A stretch of 64,000 bases of DNA from Smallanthus sonchifolius (GCA_023525975.1 CM042032.1:73306260-73370259), one strand, 5' to 3'; shown: positions 33,500 to 45,766, numbered from the stretch's first letter. The notes: generated by a model not told the origin, from the letters alone. A program made the numbers and translations.

Positions 33500-34504
33500 C
33501 AGTGGCGGAGCCACATTGGCATGAAAAGACTACATATATTTTTTACTTAAAAAAAATTATCTGAACGTTTTACATAATAAAAATATTATATTAAGCTCAG
33601 TTACTTCATTTTTAACAGTGGATTTTAAATCATTAAAGGTGCATATTTAATTTTTAAGTTTTTAACCCATTTTTAACAGTGGATTTTAAATCATTAAAGG
33701 TGCATATTTAATTTTTAAGTTTTTAACTCAATATATAACCATTATAGGCCAATGTCCAATTAGTTTATATCAATTGTTTAACCTAAATTAAAAAAAGACC
33801 GCTACATCAATTTGTTTCTATTCTCGACGGTAACTGAATAGTCACGAATTCACGATGGTTGATCGTTTCTGATCGATCGATCGTCGATCATAATAGATCT
33901 AATCATAGTTGATTGATTCGTTTATGATAATCATAGTCGATCTAATCAATCGATTTTGAATCTGATAAAAAACCGAGCCAACTAGCCAAGGACGATTAAA
34001 CCAAATATGAGTAAAGGTTAGTTATTCTTCAATCTTTAAAATTGAAATTAGACATGAATACATGATTAAAGTTGAAATTACGTGTGTTTATGTCAATTGA
34101 ATACTTGATTAAAGTTATGCGGCTTTATACTTGAATTTTGAATACTTGATTAAAGTTGAAATTAGTTAATTAAATGTGTAATTTGTTTATGTGAATGTTA
34201 GATTGTACACTATTAGACTTGGTTACTTAGTTATTAATTTTAATGATAGTATGATAACTTATAGAGTTACAGGATCATTAATTTTAGTTGTTTTTTACTT
34301 GTTTATAGGTTATTGAACGATTTCTAAAGAGAAAGTCAACAACTTTTGATTCTTCTTTTTGACTCCTTTATAAGATTATTATGATATTGGCTTTTATTAT
34401 GTGATTCGATCCGACCCGATACGAAAATTTTGACTTCAGGTTAATATAAACCCAAGTATCGAAAAAAATGAAATCATAGGAAAAAATTCCTGGCTCCGCC
34501 ACAG
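33500..34504. mobile_element. hAT-like non-autonomous element
   Basis: It starts CAGTGGCGGAGCCA and ends TGGCTCCGCCACAG, inverted repeats that match over 13 of 14 bases. Flanks GGTACAAT and ATTATAAT agree at 5 of 8, a weak TSD. Inside are a directly repeated 70-bp segment (about 33610-33740) and no transposase. The family is judged from the terminal sequence. Confidence 0.65.
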
Positions 34505-34731
34505 ATTATAATATCGATATTGTAAAAGATTCTGGATATTGCAAATGGCTTAAGCCATGAACGTTAAAATGTGGTTCATGTATGATAATAAAATACTAGG
34601 CGCGGTTAGTCTTATAAAGTTGTCGGGAGCAAATGAGTCTTCAAGAAAAGATCAACGTTGATGGAAATGTGCACTTTGCACACCTTCAAAAAAAGGCTAG
34701 TGGCGAAATAGCTTAATCAAACTCATGGTAA

Positions 34732-35003
34732 GGGAGATGGGAGTGCCCAGCGGGTAGGGAGGCGGGTACCACTCCCAGCGGGTAAGTTTGCGGGTAACAC
34801 GCGGGTATGGTTAGCGGGTTTTGGAACCCGCCGAAAGAAAGGGGAGAAAAGGGGAGAAGACCAAGTTTGGGAGGTAGTTTGGAGGGTACCACCCCACCAT
34901 GAAAGGTAGTTTGGGAGGGTAATTTGTCAAAATAAGGTGACATATTCTCATTGATGGGTTTGAGAGGGTAGTTTGAAGTGGGAGTGTACCACTCCCACCT
35001 CCC
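34732..35003. mobile_element. Tourist-like (PIF/Harbinger) MITE
   Basis: The 272-bp element has TIRs GGGAGATGGGAGTG / CACTCCCACCTCCC and the TSD TAA on both sides (34729-34731 and 35004-35006). The inside is GC-rich compared with its surroundings (GCGGGTA repeats). The open frame on the minus strand here is not a gene. Confidence 0.85.
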
Positions 35004-35422
35004 TAAAGACTATGATGAAACATTCCGTCTTAGCTATGCTTAAATTGTCATAAATGCATATGATGACTATGAGATAGGCAAATGGACGTGTGAATGAATT
35101 ATTTTAACGGAAACTTAAGTGAAAATATGTATTTAGAAACATAATGGAAAGTGTTCTCAATGAAAAATTTTCGGAAGCTGCACAAAATTCTTGGAATTAA
35201 GATCTATATACCCTTCGAAATTAAGTGAAAATTGGTTTTTCACAAACTTTGATAAATGAGATTTCGATCTTCAAATTGAATGGTTGGATTATAATTTTTG
35301 GAACTTGGTGCCTCTAATGGGAATTTGTTACATCTTTTGTGTAAATATGTAACAATTAATTCATGTCATAATTAAAAAGAGTTTTGATTTTTCTTTTAAT
35401 AACTTGTGTCTATTACTATTAA

Positions 35423-35857
35423 CTAGCTTAGAACCATGTGTCTACACACGAATAAAAAAATATCAATACATAAAATACTTAAATATTTATGTATATATTT
35501 TACATATGTAAAAATTTATTACATATATTAAGGATTGAAAAAAAAATTCAAAATATGTAAATTTTAATATATAATTGGGTTTCAAAAATACGTTAATTAC
35601 TATTTAATTTAATTTGACTTTCATTTACTATTTGATTGAAAATAAAGTTACATAATTAGATTTTAAAGTTTCTTATAATAATAGATAATTTAAAATAAAT
35701 GTGTTTTATTAGTATAATTAATATTTTATTTAAAAATATATTATTATTAAAAGATAGATGGTATTTAATAAGAGAGAGAGGCGGGAAAAAATTGATTAGA
35801 ATGAATATGGAGGCGACACGTGGCATAAAAAAACCTTTATTTATTATATAGTATAGA
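35423..35857 (-). mobile_element. Non-autonomous Helitron (435 bp)
   Basis: On the minus strand it starts TCTATACTATATAATAAA after an A (35858 on plus is T) and ends CTAG before a T, with a short hairpin (CGTGTGTAGACACATGG) just before the end. It is a sibling of 48219-48652: both start alike and share CCACGTGTCGCCTCC. There is no coding. Confidence 0.85.
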
Positions 35858-37126
35858 TTTGAAGTAAAGTCAATTTTAATTAGAACTCTTGGTTTCTTTT
35901 TCTATGGATATATATTGAACATTTTGGTTCAATTTATAAAGAAGAAAAATTGTAGTAAAGAATACACTTTAGAGAAACATTAAAAAAATCTTGGTGTTAA
36001 CAAGTTTTATAGAATTAAAAGGTGAGTTCTCTCTAATTCTTCCACCATCTCAAACTTCATCCTTTTCCTACCTTTTCTAAATACAAAATTTACCTGGTGA
36101 TACCTCGGGTGCGTGGACATCTCAGGCAATAGACATACTATTCCGGTTGTTGTACCCTGGGAGACAGACGCGTTCGTCTTAGAGAAGGTGCGAAATCTGT
36201 TTTAAGAGACCCGTGTTGAATGCGAATCCTCAACCAAAACCATCAGCGTTTTAGTGTGCTAATTATTATAGTCAAGGAGCATAGTTGAAGACTCAACGTG
36301 GTGAAGACTCGAGTCAAGAATGCTTCAAAAAGGCGTTCGTTGCAGTACCCGCTAAAGACATCGGTTCTATCAATTTGGCACATATAAATTGTAATTTATA
36401 TCTAATTTTCCATTCGGTTTTGTGTACATCATTATACTATTTATTTCCCATGATTAACGAGAGTATCGTTAATATTATTTTATTTTTATTTTATCATAAA
36501 GAGTGACCCAAATTCCTACGTATACAAAGTGTTCTTGAAGTGGTTAATTGGCTTAAGTGAAGTGTATATGTCAACAAGGTCTTGAATCGGTCCCGGATGC
36601 GCGCAAGCTCAATTGAAGATACCTCAAGAAATATATTATATAAAATTTAACTAGTTATGTATATGACTGAAATAGCAGTTCAAATGTAGTATAATCGACT
36701 CAGTGATTAACTCAGAATAAAAATAAGAACTATCTCGGGTTTTATATATATTACAATATATGTTGATGATATCATAGTATTACATGAATATATCTAGCAT
36801 TTGTGTAGTAATCTTTTAATTCATCAATCAAGCAACCTCTAGATGACAAAATAGTTTATTCTCTAAGCATGTCATCATCTCCTATCTCAGAATTATAAAC
36901 TTTTGGTTAAGAAGTATCATTGTTAAATGCAATTGGCTCACTTTATTTCTTGCTAGTTCAGGTCTAGCTATTAGACACTTGAATGAAGGGAAACAATGAT
37001 TTCGATACCCTAAAGGTATGAATGATGTGTGCTTATATTTTACTAACTCATCAAAACAAGTTTGGTTAGTCTCATTAATTAATGTAGTGAATGTAACACA
37101 CACACATACACAATTTGTGGATCTTG

Positions 37127-38175
37127 CAGGGGCGGACTTATGCTTGTCGGAGGGGGTTCACAGGAACCCCCGAGTTTCAAAATTATAGTATAACGCTAGG
37201 TAAAAAAACTGGGGTGAACCCCTTAAAAAATTGTAGGGTGAACCCCTTACAAAGTTTACCAAGTGGTGTAATGGTTTAGGCTTTGTATTATAACATGGAA
37301 GTTGTAGGTTCGAATCCCTTCACCCATATTTTTAAAACCTTTTTTTATAGCTGGTTACGTATGGTGGGCCAGGCCCTTTAATTTGTTTCTTGTTTTTTGT
37401 TGGGCTTCACTTGGACTGTACTAAGGAATAGAAATTAGGAATAGATTTTTGTTGGGCTTCACTTGGGCTGTACCAGGTAATAGAAATTAGGAATAGATAC
37501 ATCGAGCCATCAGGAGTGAATGAGAAATTAGGGAAAAAAACAAGAAGACTCAGCGCTAGCGTGACCTGCTGCTGCCGAGTTCTTAGACAAGTTCGCCTAA
37601 GCATCTTTAGGAGCGAACTTGTTAAGTTCGCCTATGGTGCTGTGGGCATTTGTGTTTCCCTATAAATAGGTGTTTACAAGTCTTAGAGAATAACTTTAAG
37701 ACCTTAGAGATTAGAAGTCAAGAACTGAGAGAGCTTGTAAACGGTGTTTGTGGAGTGAAATACAAAGCGTTTATTTACACCGTGTTGTTGATTGGATTAC
37801 ACGTTGCACGTTGATCATGGATTCCGCACGTTATCACCGTGTTGTACCGCGAGTCTAGAAGATCCGTCACGCCCCAAGGGACCTACAGTTTGTTAATGGT
37901 TTATGAACTTGAGCATGTTTAGGTCATACTTAGCATACCAATTGTTTGATGGAATGCTTAAACCAAAACCCACTTTAATCAAAGTTGTAATCTCGTATGA
38001 TTAGGCCTCAAATTTTTTCTTCACTTTAGGCATCCAAAATGGTTGAGCCGTCCCTTCCCGACCCGACCCGACCCGAACAATCGAACCGAACCGAAATTTC
38101 TTATGTCCGACCTTATGAAATTGGAGCATTTAAAAACAGTGAACCCCCTGGAAAAAATTTCTGGATCCGCCACTG
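37127..38175. mobile_element. hAT element with perfect 8-bp TSD
   Basis: The 1049-bp element starts CAGGGGCGGACTTA and ends TGGATCCGCCACTG, flanked by GGATCTTG on both sides (37119-37126 and 38176-38183). It contains a tRNA-like stretch (37263-37320) and a promoter-like segment (CCCTATAAATAGG near 37658). It lacks a transposase. Confidence 0.92.
37263..37320 (+). repeat. tRNA-like A and B boxes within the hAT element
   Basis: GTGGTGTAATGGTTTAG (A-box form) and AGGTTCGAATCCC (B box) are about 43 bp apart. No acceptor stem closes, so this is a tRNA-derived piece and not a tRNA gene. Confidence 0.5.
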
Positions 38176-38600
38176 GGATCTTGTGCATTTGTTTTTGAGA
38201 CGAGGCATCGAAAGTCTTACATAAAGATAGCACTACACTGCTCAGTATAAGGAACTGTACATAGATAGATCAAGCAACAATTTGGCATGTCTATTATAAA
38301 ATCACTGAGTTCAAAAGTTTTGAGAAACTTCCACAAAGCTCGGCTTATGTCAAATAAAGGATAATATTAAAATGTGTGTGAGTATTATAGACGTTGCACT
38401 CTTTTTTCATTCACCAAGTTTTGTCCGTTCGGTTTTTTAGTAAGGTTTTTAATAGAACAACATGACTGATCCAGAAGTCTCATGGTGAGGAAATATGCGT
38501 TACACTCTTTTTCCCTTAGCATAGCATGGTTTTGTCTTACTGTTTGCAAGTCAAGGTTTTTAACGAGGTGCCATCTTTGCGTATTAAACTAACAATAAAG

Positions 38601-39060
38601 GTGAGTGTTATAAATATAACTGATTCTGGTTATCAATATCCTTGTAACAAGTATATAGATAGACTATATCAGCCTCGACCCATCATTGTAAAATAAGATG
38701 TTGCTGCCTTAGGCCCCGAAGAATTAGGGTTTTGATGAAGCGGGTGAATTGAAGGATAACGCCATAGATAAACTCGCCTATGTTCAAATCAATGAACTAC
38801 CCGCCTCTTCTTCTCCGAATCTCCAGATAAACTAGCCTATATATGTTGCTTGAGTTTTGAACTAGAATCGAAATCTTTACATTGTTGTTACTAGGGTAAG
38901 TTCTGATTTTTGCTCAACCTTCTTGATTTGTCATTTGAAAATTGTTACTAGGCTTTCTTGTTCTATCTATAAATAAATAAAAAATAAATAAAAACCACTG
39001 AATATTTGACAATGGAAAATAATTTTATTACTTATTGTTCATTTTCTAGTAGAGTTGCAT
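38601..39060. other. Intergenic, no gene seen
   Basis: Mixed sequence between the copia remnant and gene B. A GATTCTGG...GTAACAAG stretch near 38620 may be copia LTR; nothing else can be supported. Confidence 0.4.
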
Positions 39061-39066
39061 AATGAA

Positions 39067-39573
39067 TCATACTTTCTGCCAGATCGAGACCGAGTTATAA
39101 TCCAATATTCCGGCGTCTAAAGTCTGATTTTCCGGCAGCCGATGTTCATCCTCGTAGAGTCTCCAAATCTCCCAACACTTAACGAGATCATCGATTACGA
39201 ACAAATAGAACAGAAACGAACTACACAATAACACAACGATGTACATGATTAACGTAAAATACGGGGGCAAGAAATCCGCCAACTGGTAAATTGATCCGAA
39301 AGGGAGAGCCGTGTGGAGAAACCACATATTCAAATTCAGCCAAATTTTCTGACCCGATTTCTTGTTTTCGGGCAGGGACAGGATTTTTGACAAGTGGAAT
39401 TGCAGAAAAAAGAAACCCACGAAAACTGACATAAACAGAACTGCCAACGGATAGTCTTTCTGGCCGATGGCTTTGGCGATGGTAGTGGAGGCGTTAGGCA
39501 TCACGATGACGAATAGAAATGGGAACCACTGGTAGTCATCGTTGGTGATTTGGTGAGGCTTTTGGATACACAT
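39067..39573 (-). CDS. Small multi-pass membrane protein, copy B
   Basis: It has 168 residues, no intron and four hydrophobic segments (about 16-33, 43-60, 82-105 and 107-131). Shared with copies A and D are MPN near 25, DYPLAV near 40, KIWLNLNMWFL near 77, DDLVKCWEI near 130 and a final KV. A short polar N-terminus without a signal peptide and a polar tail of about 35 residues flank the core. The family is not one I can name and no function is claimed. A TATA-like ACATATAAAATCC lies about 45 bp before the ATG (39613-39626). Copy C differs at only seven residues, five of them in the tail, so B and C are recent duplicates. Confidence 0.8.
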   Translation of the reverse strand: MCIQKPHQITNDDYQWFPFLFVIVMPNASTTIAKAIGQKDYPLAVLFMSVFVGFFFLQFHLSKILSLPENKKSGQKIWLNLNMWFLHTALPFGSIYQLADFLPPYFTLIMYIVVLLCSSFLFYLFVIDDLVKCWEIWRLYEDEHRLPENQTLDAGILDYNSVSIWQKV

Positions 39574-39612
39574 TTTGGTTGTAGGAATTAGTGTGGGATG
39601 AAGGAAGGCGTA

Positions 39613-39626
39613 GGATTTTATATGTA
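39613..39626 (-). promoter_or_regulatory. TATA box of copy B
   Basis: The minus strand reads ACATATAAAATCC, conserved in the same place before copy C (about 51621-51634). About 200 bp upstream of the ATG are nearly identical between the two. Confidence 0.6.
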
Positions 39627-39909
39627 AGCTAGTGACAATTAGTGAGGTGGGGTTTCAATGAAGTTTCTTGACAATATGGTGTGTCCCTTCTCCGCACATG
39701 GAGAGAAACAACGTGGTAAATGATGTGAAATAAATATGGAAGATCACGAAAATGTTCATATTTATTCACTTTTTTACTAAATGCATTTTTACCAACTTTT
39801 TAGAAACGTTTTGATGAATTTAAGATACGAATACACTTAAATAAAAACTAAAAAAAATTCAAATGAGTCAGCCGGGATTAATTACACTGAATTTACTTTT
39901 CATGTTTTT

Positions 39910-40129
39910 TTAAGCAGATTGTCTACCGGTTGGGGGACTTTGTTATCTTAATCGGGCCCAGAGTCGCCACCCCCGGTTCGAACCTCACCCCACACCACCT
40001 AGAAGGAAACCCACAATTGAGAAAACCCCTTGACTCAACCTGAAACAATTTTTGTCCCAAACGAGACTCGAACCCATGATCTTCCATTTAGAAAGTCATA
40101 AGGTTACACTCAACCAGAAGGCTCGATGG
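39910..40129 (-). mobile_element. tRNA-derived SINE with a 16-bp TSD
   Basis: It is flanked by TACTTTTCATGTTTTT at 39894-39909 and 40130-40145 (perfect). Read on the minus strand it begins CCATCGAGCC, has an A-box form TGGTTGAGTGTAACC and a B box GGGTTCGAGTC, then a body of about 150 bp. The long TSD with T-rich target and the tRNA head are the marks of LINE-driven SINE insertion. Confidence 0.88.
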
Positions 40130-40145
40130 TACTTTTCATGTTTTT

Positions 40146-40962
40146 AATTTTGAATTTGAGTATCGATATTTTTAAAACAAACAATAAAAACACATTAATT
40201 TTATAAAATTGTTTAGTATTTACCATATTAAAAAATCCTAATAAATGCAACGAACTTTTTTACATCTTTAATTTATTTTTTTACTTTTAGTTTTCAAAAT
40301 TGAGTTGGTTAAATAATATTTGGTTGGGATTAGAACCGGTTAAGAGCTTTCATAATAGGTTTGGTATACTTACTTTTTATCTTTATATTTTAGGTAAATT
40401 AAAAAAAATATCCAAATTACTTCTCCATGACATCCCCTTAAACTACTTTTTATCTTTAAAATTTAAAAACAAAATTTATGTCACACTCACTAGACAGGTA
40501 AATATACCAATCCCTTGTACACACTATATCCCAACCAACTTCCTTCCCAACTTCAAAAGTTTGTATAGTTGCCAAGCTTTTACCCTTAATTTCTCTTATT
40601 TTGTTTGATTTTGACTTCCAAACTTCTTTCATTGTTTTTGTTGTTTTTTATTTTAACCATTCTATCTCTAGTTTACCTATTTGATTCATGTTGAATTTAT
40701 TTTTAATCAAAATACCCGGTTAACCCGAAACCCAAAAATAATAATTAGTAGTTAAAATTTTACAAAAAATTATTAGAGATCAATTTTAAAAAATATATAT
40801 AATAAGACAAAATAGTTATTAGTTAAAACTGTAAATGAAAGAAAGAGAAATAAATAATAAAAAAAGAATATAAGGATAGATATAGGGAATGAGAAGTGAG
40901 GGGTTTTAAAAATGAAATATATGGATAAGGATAAATAATAGCTTCTGAATGCTCTAAAACTT
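40146..40962. other. AT-rich interval, no gene seen
   Basis: An open frame at 40300-40608 lies in low-complexity AT-rich sequence without recognisable protein features. I do not call it a gene. Confidence 0.5.
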
Positions 40963-41035
40963 CCAGTTCAGTGGTCCGCCCGCCTCCTTTCTCTCAAGCG
41001 ACCCGGGTTCGATTCTGAGCTTCCCCCCTACTTTT
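40963..41035 (+). repeat. tRNA-like fragment
   Basis: TTCAGTGGTCCGCCCGCC (about 40968-40985) followed by GGGTTCGATTC (41004-41014) resembles Pol III A and B boxes. There is no cloverleaf, and no TSD was found. Confidence 0.4.
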
Positions 41036-41510
41036 ATGCTGCGATTTTGTTTTTATTTTTTCTTTGACGATTATTTTTTTAATTTTTTTTACCGTGCTAG
41101 GAAAATTGGCACATAGAAATTGTTGAATAGTTGTGTTAAAAAAGATGAAGTTTGATGCACATGTAGAGGTTAAATTTCAATCCTATTTATTTTTATTTAC
41201 CTTTTCTTTATAATTTTTTTTTCACCTGTTTTTTATGGTTTTTTATTCGCAACGGTTTTACACAATTTTATCTTTTCGTTAAACGACTTTTTTTTCACTT
41301 TTTCAGTTATACAACGTGATTTCGAAGGATATCATCGCTAGATGTTTTTTTATCAACGTTTTTATGTTCTAATTAGATTCATAATAAAGCTTTGGGAAAT
41401 TTCCATTGAGTTACTTAGAAAAATGAAAAATCACGTGAAACGAAGAGTAAATGAAATGCTCAAAGGTAAAACCGGTTTGGTTGACAATACTGTTTTATTT
41501 TTCTCCTTTT

Positions 41511-41674
41511 AAACCGGTTTGGTTACCATTGGGGTTAATTGGTAGCCTAGTGATAGAGGAAAATTCTTTAGAAATACCAAGATTCAGGTCATGGGTTCAA
41601 ATACCACTCACGTAGCAATAAAGAAATTTGGTTTTCAGAAAAAAAAAAAAAAAAAAACCGGCTTGGTTGACAAT
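41511..41674 (+). mobile_element. Retroposed tRNA-like element with poly-A
   Basis: TGGTAGCCTAGTGATAGAGG (A-box form, about 41539) and GGGTTCAAATACC (B-box form, about 41597) are followed by a run of about 19 A (41639-41657). The flanks AAACCGGTTTGGTTACCAT and AAACCGGCTTGGTTGACAAT are a near-match TSD. A similar phrase at 41469 makes the exact left border uncertain. Confidence 0.55.
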
Positions 41675-42344
41675 CAATGAATGATCTTATGTGAACCCAT
41701 CAACACACTATAAGATGTTACAAAAAAGTCAAAAGTCAAAAGATTTTAAATAATGACTAAAAGACATGAATGATTGAGATATAGTCCGTATGTGATAATG
41801 ATGTATGAGGCTTTTTGATTTTCCTCCCTCAAACATAGTTGTTGGAGGTAAATGGATCTTCAAGAAAAAAAAAGACAAAGTGGATGAAAAGGTGCGACGT
41901 TGGAGTAATAATATTATATTATAGTATAATAAAATATTTAAAAAAAAGAATTTAACAAGAAAAGAATTTAAAAACATTTTGCGTCAAAACTAGCTTACTA
42001 TTGTTGTTAGCTTAATTATAAGTGCAGGATGATGTTTTATGTGTTGGCCTCGTAATTGTTTAACCCAAGTTTAAGAAGTTAACGGATCATTTGTGTAATT
42101 AGTATAAAGTAATGTTTGAGTCAGAGAAGTCAAGTGGTTTTAGTGTCAGATTGGTAGAATAGAATTGTAAGGAGACGTCGCTATGAACCATTGCGTCGTT
42201 CCATTATTAGGGTTATAAATACCCTACGAAGTCTTGTAATTAGTTGGTGACGAACCCTAATCAATAATAAATTACGTTCTTGATGAAATCCTCCTTATTC
42301 TTGATACTATAATCCTGTGGGAACTCGTATACCTGTGTTCTACA

Positions 42345-44131
42345 ATTGGTATCAGAGCATCAGGCTCTGTTAGATTGTAAGAATCTATATCTCGTTCACT
42401 CAAATTCATAAACAGCAATTCGAAGTCTGTGATTTCAATCATGCCCTTGTGATTAGTTCTTCACGAATGATACCCAGACACAGGGTTGTGTTTTGATTAG
42501 GGCTGTCGTAAATCAAGTTGCTTTATGGACTGTTTGGTTCATTCAATCAAAATCAGAGACAGAAAGGGGCTGTTTCGTTGTTATTAAACAGAAGCAAACC
42601 GGTGTTTTGCGTGTCTGTTGTTGTGTCAATTAGAACCAAGGCCAGAAGAAGGGTGTTCGGGTAATTAATTTCAGTCGCAAGTCAAGGATTTTCAGAGGAC
42701 TATTATTTGATCAGAATTCAAAATCACAGGCTGTTGTTGATTTCATTTAAATCCACATCAGTGAAAGACGTTTGTTTGGTCCCTTTTCAAATCAGAGAAA
42801 TAAATCTTGAAGAGCTGTTGCTTCTGTGAAATCGCATCAAATCAGAACCGAGATTTGGTTCCTGTTGTTGGATTTGGCTCGACCAAGATTTCAAGGAAGC
42901 CAAAACCAAAGGCAGCAAAATCAAATTGGTTCCTGTTGTGTTTGTTTGATTTGACCAAGAAAAGTGCGAAGTCAGAATCAAGTCAAACAATAGGCTGTTT
43001 TTGATTTCCAGTCATGAATTCCGTGATTAACATCAAACATATATCAAGAATAAAGATCCAGAGGGTGACATTCAATGTGTGTGTAGGGAAATTTTGTTGT
43101 GTGATTCAAATCAAGAGAAGATCAAGTCTCGATCCGAATTTGATCGGATTCTAATCGATTCAAGTTTCAATCCGTGTTTGATCGAATTCTCATTGATTCA
43201 AGAATTAATCATTTTCATTCAGTTTCCTGCAACACAGATAATTCAGAAATTCCAATCTTGAAGACGTTTCGCGACCAGTATTCAAGAGGTTCCTCGCCTA
43301 ACACAAATCGACGGTGTTTGATTGGAACTAAAGAATTCGAAGAACTTTACAAACAATTACGTTGATTGTTTGTTTATAAGAAGAAACCAGAGAATAGTTT
43401 ATTGTACTCGTTGGTTTCTTTTTTATATCAATCACAAGGATTCAAGTTGCAAACCGAAAGTACAAACCTGTTCGGGCAGTCAGAAACGAAAGACTGTTAT
43501 ATTTCCGTTCCTCTAACTTTACGAACAAAAATTTTCAATGTAGCTACAAAGAGGCTATGGTCAAGATTCTCGTTTGATCAAGAATCACACATACAAAGAT
43601 TCATGAATTTCAGGTTTTATCGGTCTATTCGAATCTGACTCATTTTGTTCTATACCTATAAGCTTAGGTTTAGAATTTTACTTTGATTCCCTATTAAAAA
43701 TTATTTTTGGTTGGTGAGAGATCAATCAAAATAGTCGGTTGGTGAGAGATCAATCAAGGTTTGTGTGATGCAGACCCGTGTGAAAAAGAATAGTCGATTT
43801 ATGAGGAATCGATCAAAGGAAAAGACTTGTGTGATACGAGAACAACCTGTGAAGGTATATATATAATCCAGTGATTGGATAAAAAACAAGAACAATTGTG
43901 TGATATAACTACAAAGAGTGATTCAGATTATCCAAAATCTATACGAGATGGATTTGAGTCGTGTGATACGATGGTTGTGCAATTCAATCAAGATCGAGTG
44001 AAGTTGTTTGAGACAACTACAAAGAAGTTTGTGTGATACGAACCGGGTATAGTCAACATTGAAGAATCAAATCGTGTGAAAGAAGATCAAGAAAGGAAGA
44101 CTCAAACTTGGATCAACAATTAGGGGGTGAT
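42345..44131 (+). other. Internal region of the small LTR element
   Basis: Several open frames of 60-90 codons occur (for example 43366-43638) but none resembles gag, pol or a host protein, and they overlap in different frames. The part at 43700-44060 repeats short phrases such as GTTGGTGAGAGATCAATCAA. It is probably a non-coding RNA body. Confidence 0.55.
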
Positions 44132-44644
44132 TATTGGCCTCACAATTGTTTAACCCAAGTTTGAGAAGTTAACAGGTCATTTGTGTAATTAGTATAAAGT
44201 AATATTTGAGTTAGTAATGTAATATTTAGAAGTCAATTGGTCTTAGTGTCAGATTGGTAAAATAGAATTGTAAGGAGACGTCGCTATGAACCATTGCGTC
44301 GTTCCATTATTAAGGTGATAAATACCCTACGAATTCTTGAAATCAGTTGTTGACAAACCCTAATCAATAATCAATTATGTTCTTGATGAAATCGTCTTTA
44401 TTCTTGATACTACGAACCTGTGGAAACTCAGAGTTTTTTCCTAAAAAAGTGTTCTTACAAAACTTATTTACCAAAAACGTGGTGTTTTAAAAATACTTAC
44501 CAAAATGGTGTTTAATTGTGAAATCCAAGAAAAACCCCACTTGTGAGTTCTCATTCATAATTTTATTGGATAACTAAAACTCATTGAATAATTATTGATT
44601 TAATCAATGTTTTATTAACTTCAATTCATTAAATATAAATAGTC

Positions 44645-45470
44645 TTCGTTAGTTGCTTTCCATAAAGCCCCGGATAAAGTCATTAAGTCATTGGAAAGAA
44701 TTAGGAGGAATTTTCTGTGGGGAACCACCAGGGATACTAGGAAGATTAATTGGGATAGTTTGTGCCCCTAAATCTGCTGGGGGGCTTGAGATAGGATCCT
44801 TGAAAGTCCTAAATTTAAGTCTCTTAACAAAGTGGTGGTAGAGGTTCTTACCAAAAGCAAATTCTCTTTAGAAGGGCGTCATAGATTGCATTCATGGTTC
44901 CTCCTGTGGCCCTGGTCCCATCCATGATCGGCGGGTTATGGCAGGCGTGTGGGGTAATATCACCAAATTAGATCTTGCCTTCAGCAAATATCATTTGGAC
45001 TTCAGGGACCTATTTGAGAAGGTAGGTGATGGCTGGAAGTGGAAAAAGGACCCCCAGGGGGTGTTTTCGGTGAAGTCCATTTTGTGGCTTTTAGGGGAAG
45101 TATCTCATAATTCAAATTGTTTCACATTTTGTTGGAGTAAACTAAAGGTGAACATTTTGACGTGGCACACCGAGCTTGACAGGATTCCAACACGGGGAGC
45201 TTTATGTCGGCGAAAGGTTATTCTTGACTCTAATGAGTGTCCGCTTTGTCTTCAAAACTCGGAGTCCTCCGAGCATCTCTTCACTTCATGTTACTATGCT
45301 TCTATGACTTGGGGATTCATTAGCAACCGGTGCAAAATCCTTTCTATATTCGTGTTTTCGGTTCGTGATGTTTTGGGTTTGTGTAATATTGCTTCGTCGA
45401 CGACAAATAGGAGCAAAGCTTGCCAAGTGGTAATCCTCACTACAGTATGGTGCATCTGGAACCTAAACCC
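44645..45470 (+). pseudogene. LINE (L1-type) reverse transcriptase C-terminal fragment
   Basis: From about 44650 a broken frame resembles the plant L1 segment before the last domain (SAGGLEIGSLKVLNLSLLTKWW near 44775, split by frameshifts). The open frame from 44938 carries the zinc-binding C-terminal domain: GVFSVKSI, KVNILTWHTELDRIPTRGAL, CPLCLQNSESSEHLF and VILTTVWCIWN. Both ends are lost. It stops at about 45470, where C-rich sequence begins, and the tail of the frame (PPPTPPRKA) comes from that sequence. Confidence 0.88.
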
Positions 45471-45766
45471 CCCTCCAACCCCACCCCGAAAAGCCTAAAA
45501 CCACCACCCTCGCCCCCCAATAACCTAAACCCCCCCACCCCACCCCACCCCCCAAAACCTCCACCCACCCCTAAAAACCTAAACCCACCCCCACTCACCC
45601 CCAAAAACCTAAACCCCCCACCCTCAACCCCAAAAAAAACCTAAACAATAAAATTTAAACCCTAAAACTAAACCCTAAGGCTAAAATCCTAAAATTCAAA
45701 CGTAAAATCTAAACCTTAAAACCTAAGATTGTAGAGTTCGACGAGACGGTTCCAATGCCGCTGAAA
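45470..45766. mobile_element. C-rich, telomere-like inverted-repeat element, copy 1
   Basis: A run of CCTAAACCCCCC-type units and degenerate CCCTAAA repeats ends in TTCGACGAGACGGTTCC then AATGCCGCTGAAATT, the complement of the left end of copy 2 (49335). Its own left end is missing or lost in the LINE junction. The strand is markedly C-rich. Confidence 0.6.

Larger units (their letters stand above)
36000..38600 (+). pseudogene. Very decayed copia element remnants
   Basis: Near 36755 the frame reads YVDDIIVL, the copia reverse transcriptase active site. Near 36980-37080 there is a piece like the RNase H connection. After the hAT insertion, 38184-38360 resembles the end of copia pol, and 38390-38590 resembles the stretch before a copia 3' LTR. 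The part at 36000-36720 is AT-rich with no clear domain and may hold the old LTR. All frames are broken. Confidence 0.5.

Noticed and set aside
34713..34943. Pro/Leu-rich minus-strand open frame
   Set aside because: Falls almost wholly inside a 272-bp Tourist-like MITE with clear TIRs and TSD.
42787..43638. Overlapping 60-90 codon frames as gag of the small LTR element
   Set aside because: No zinc knuckle or capsid motif, several frames overlap, and no pol follows; the internal region looks non-coding.
45470..45766. Interstitial telomere or chromosome end
   Set aside because: The CCCTAAA-like units are short and degenerate and sit within inverted-repeat elements, so they are not a telomere tract.
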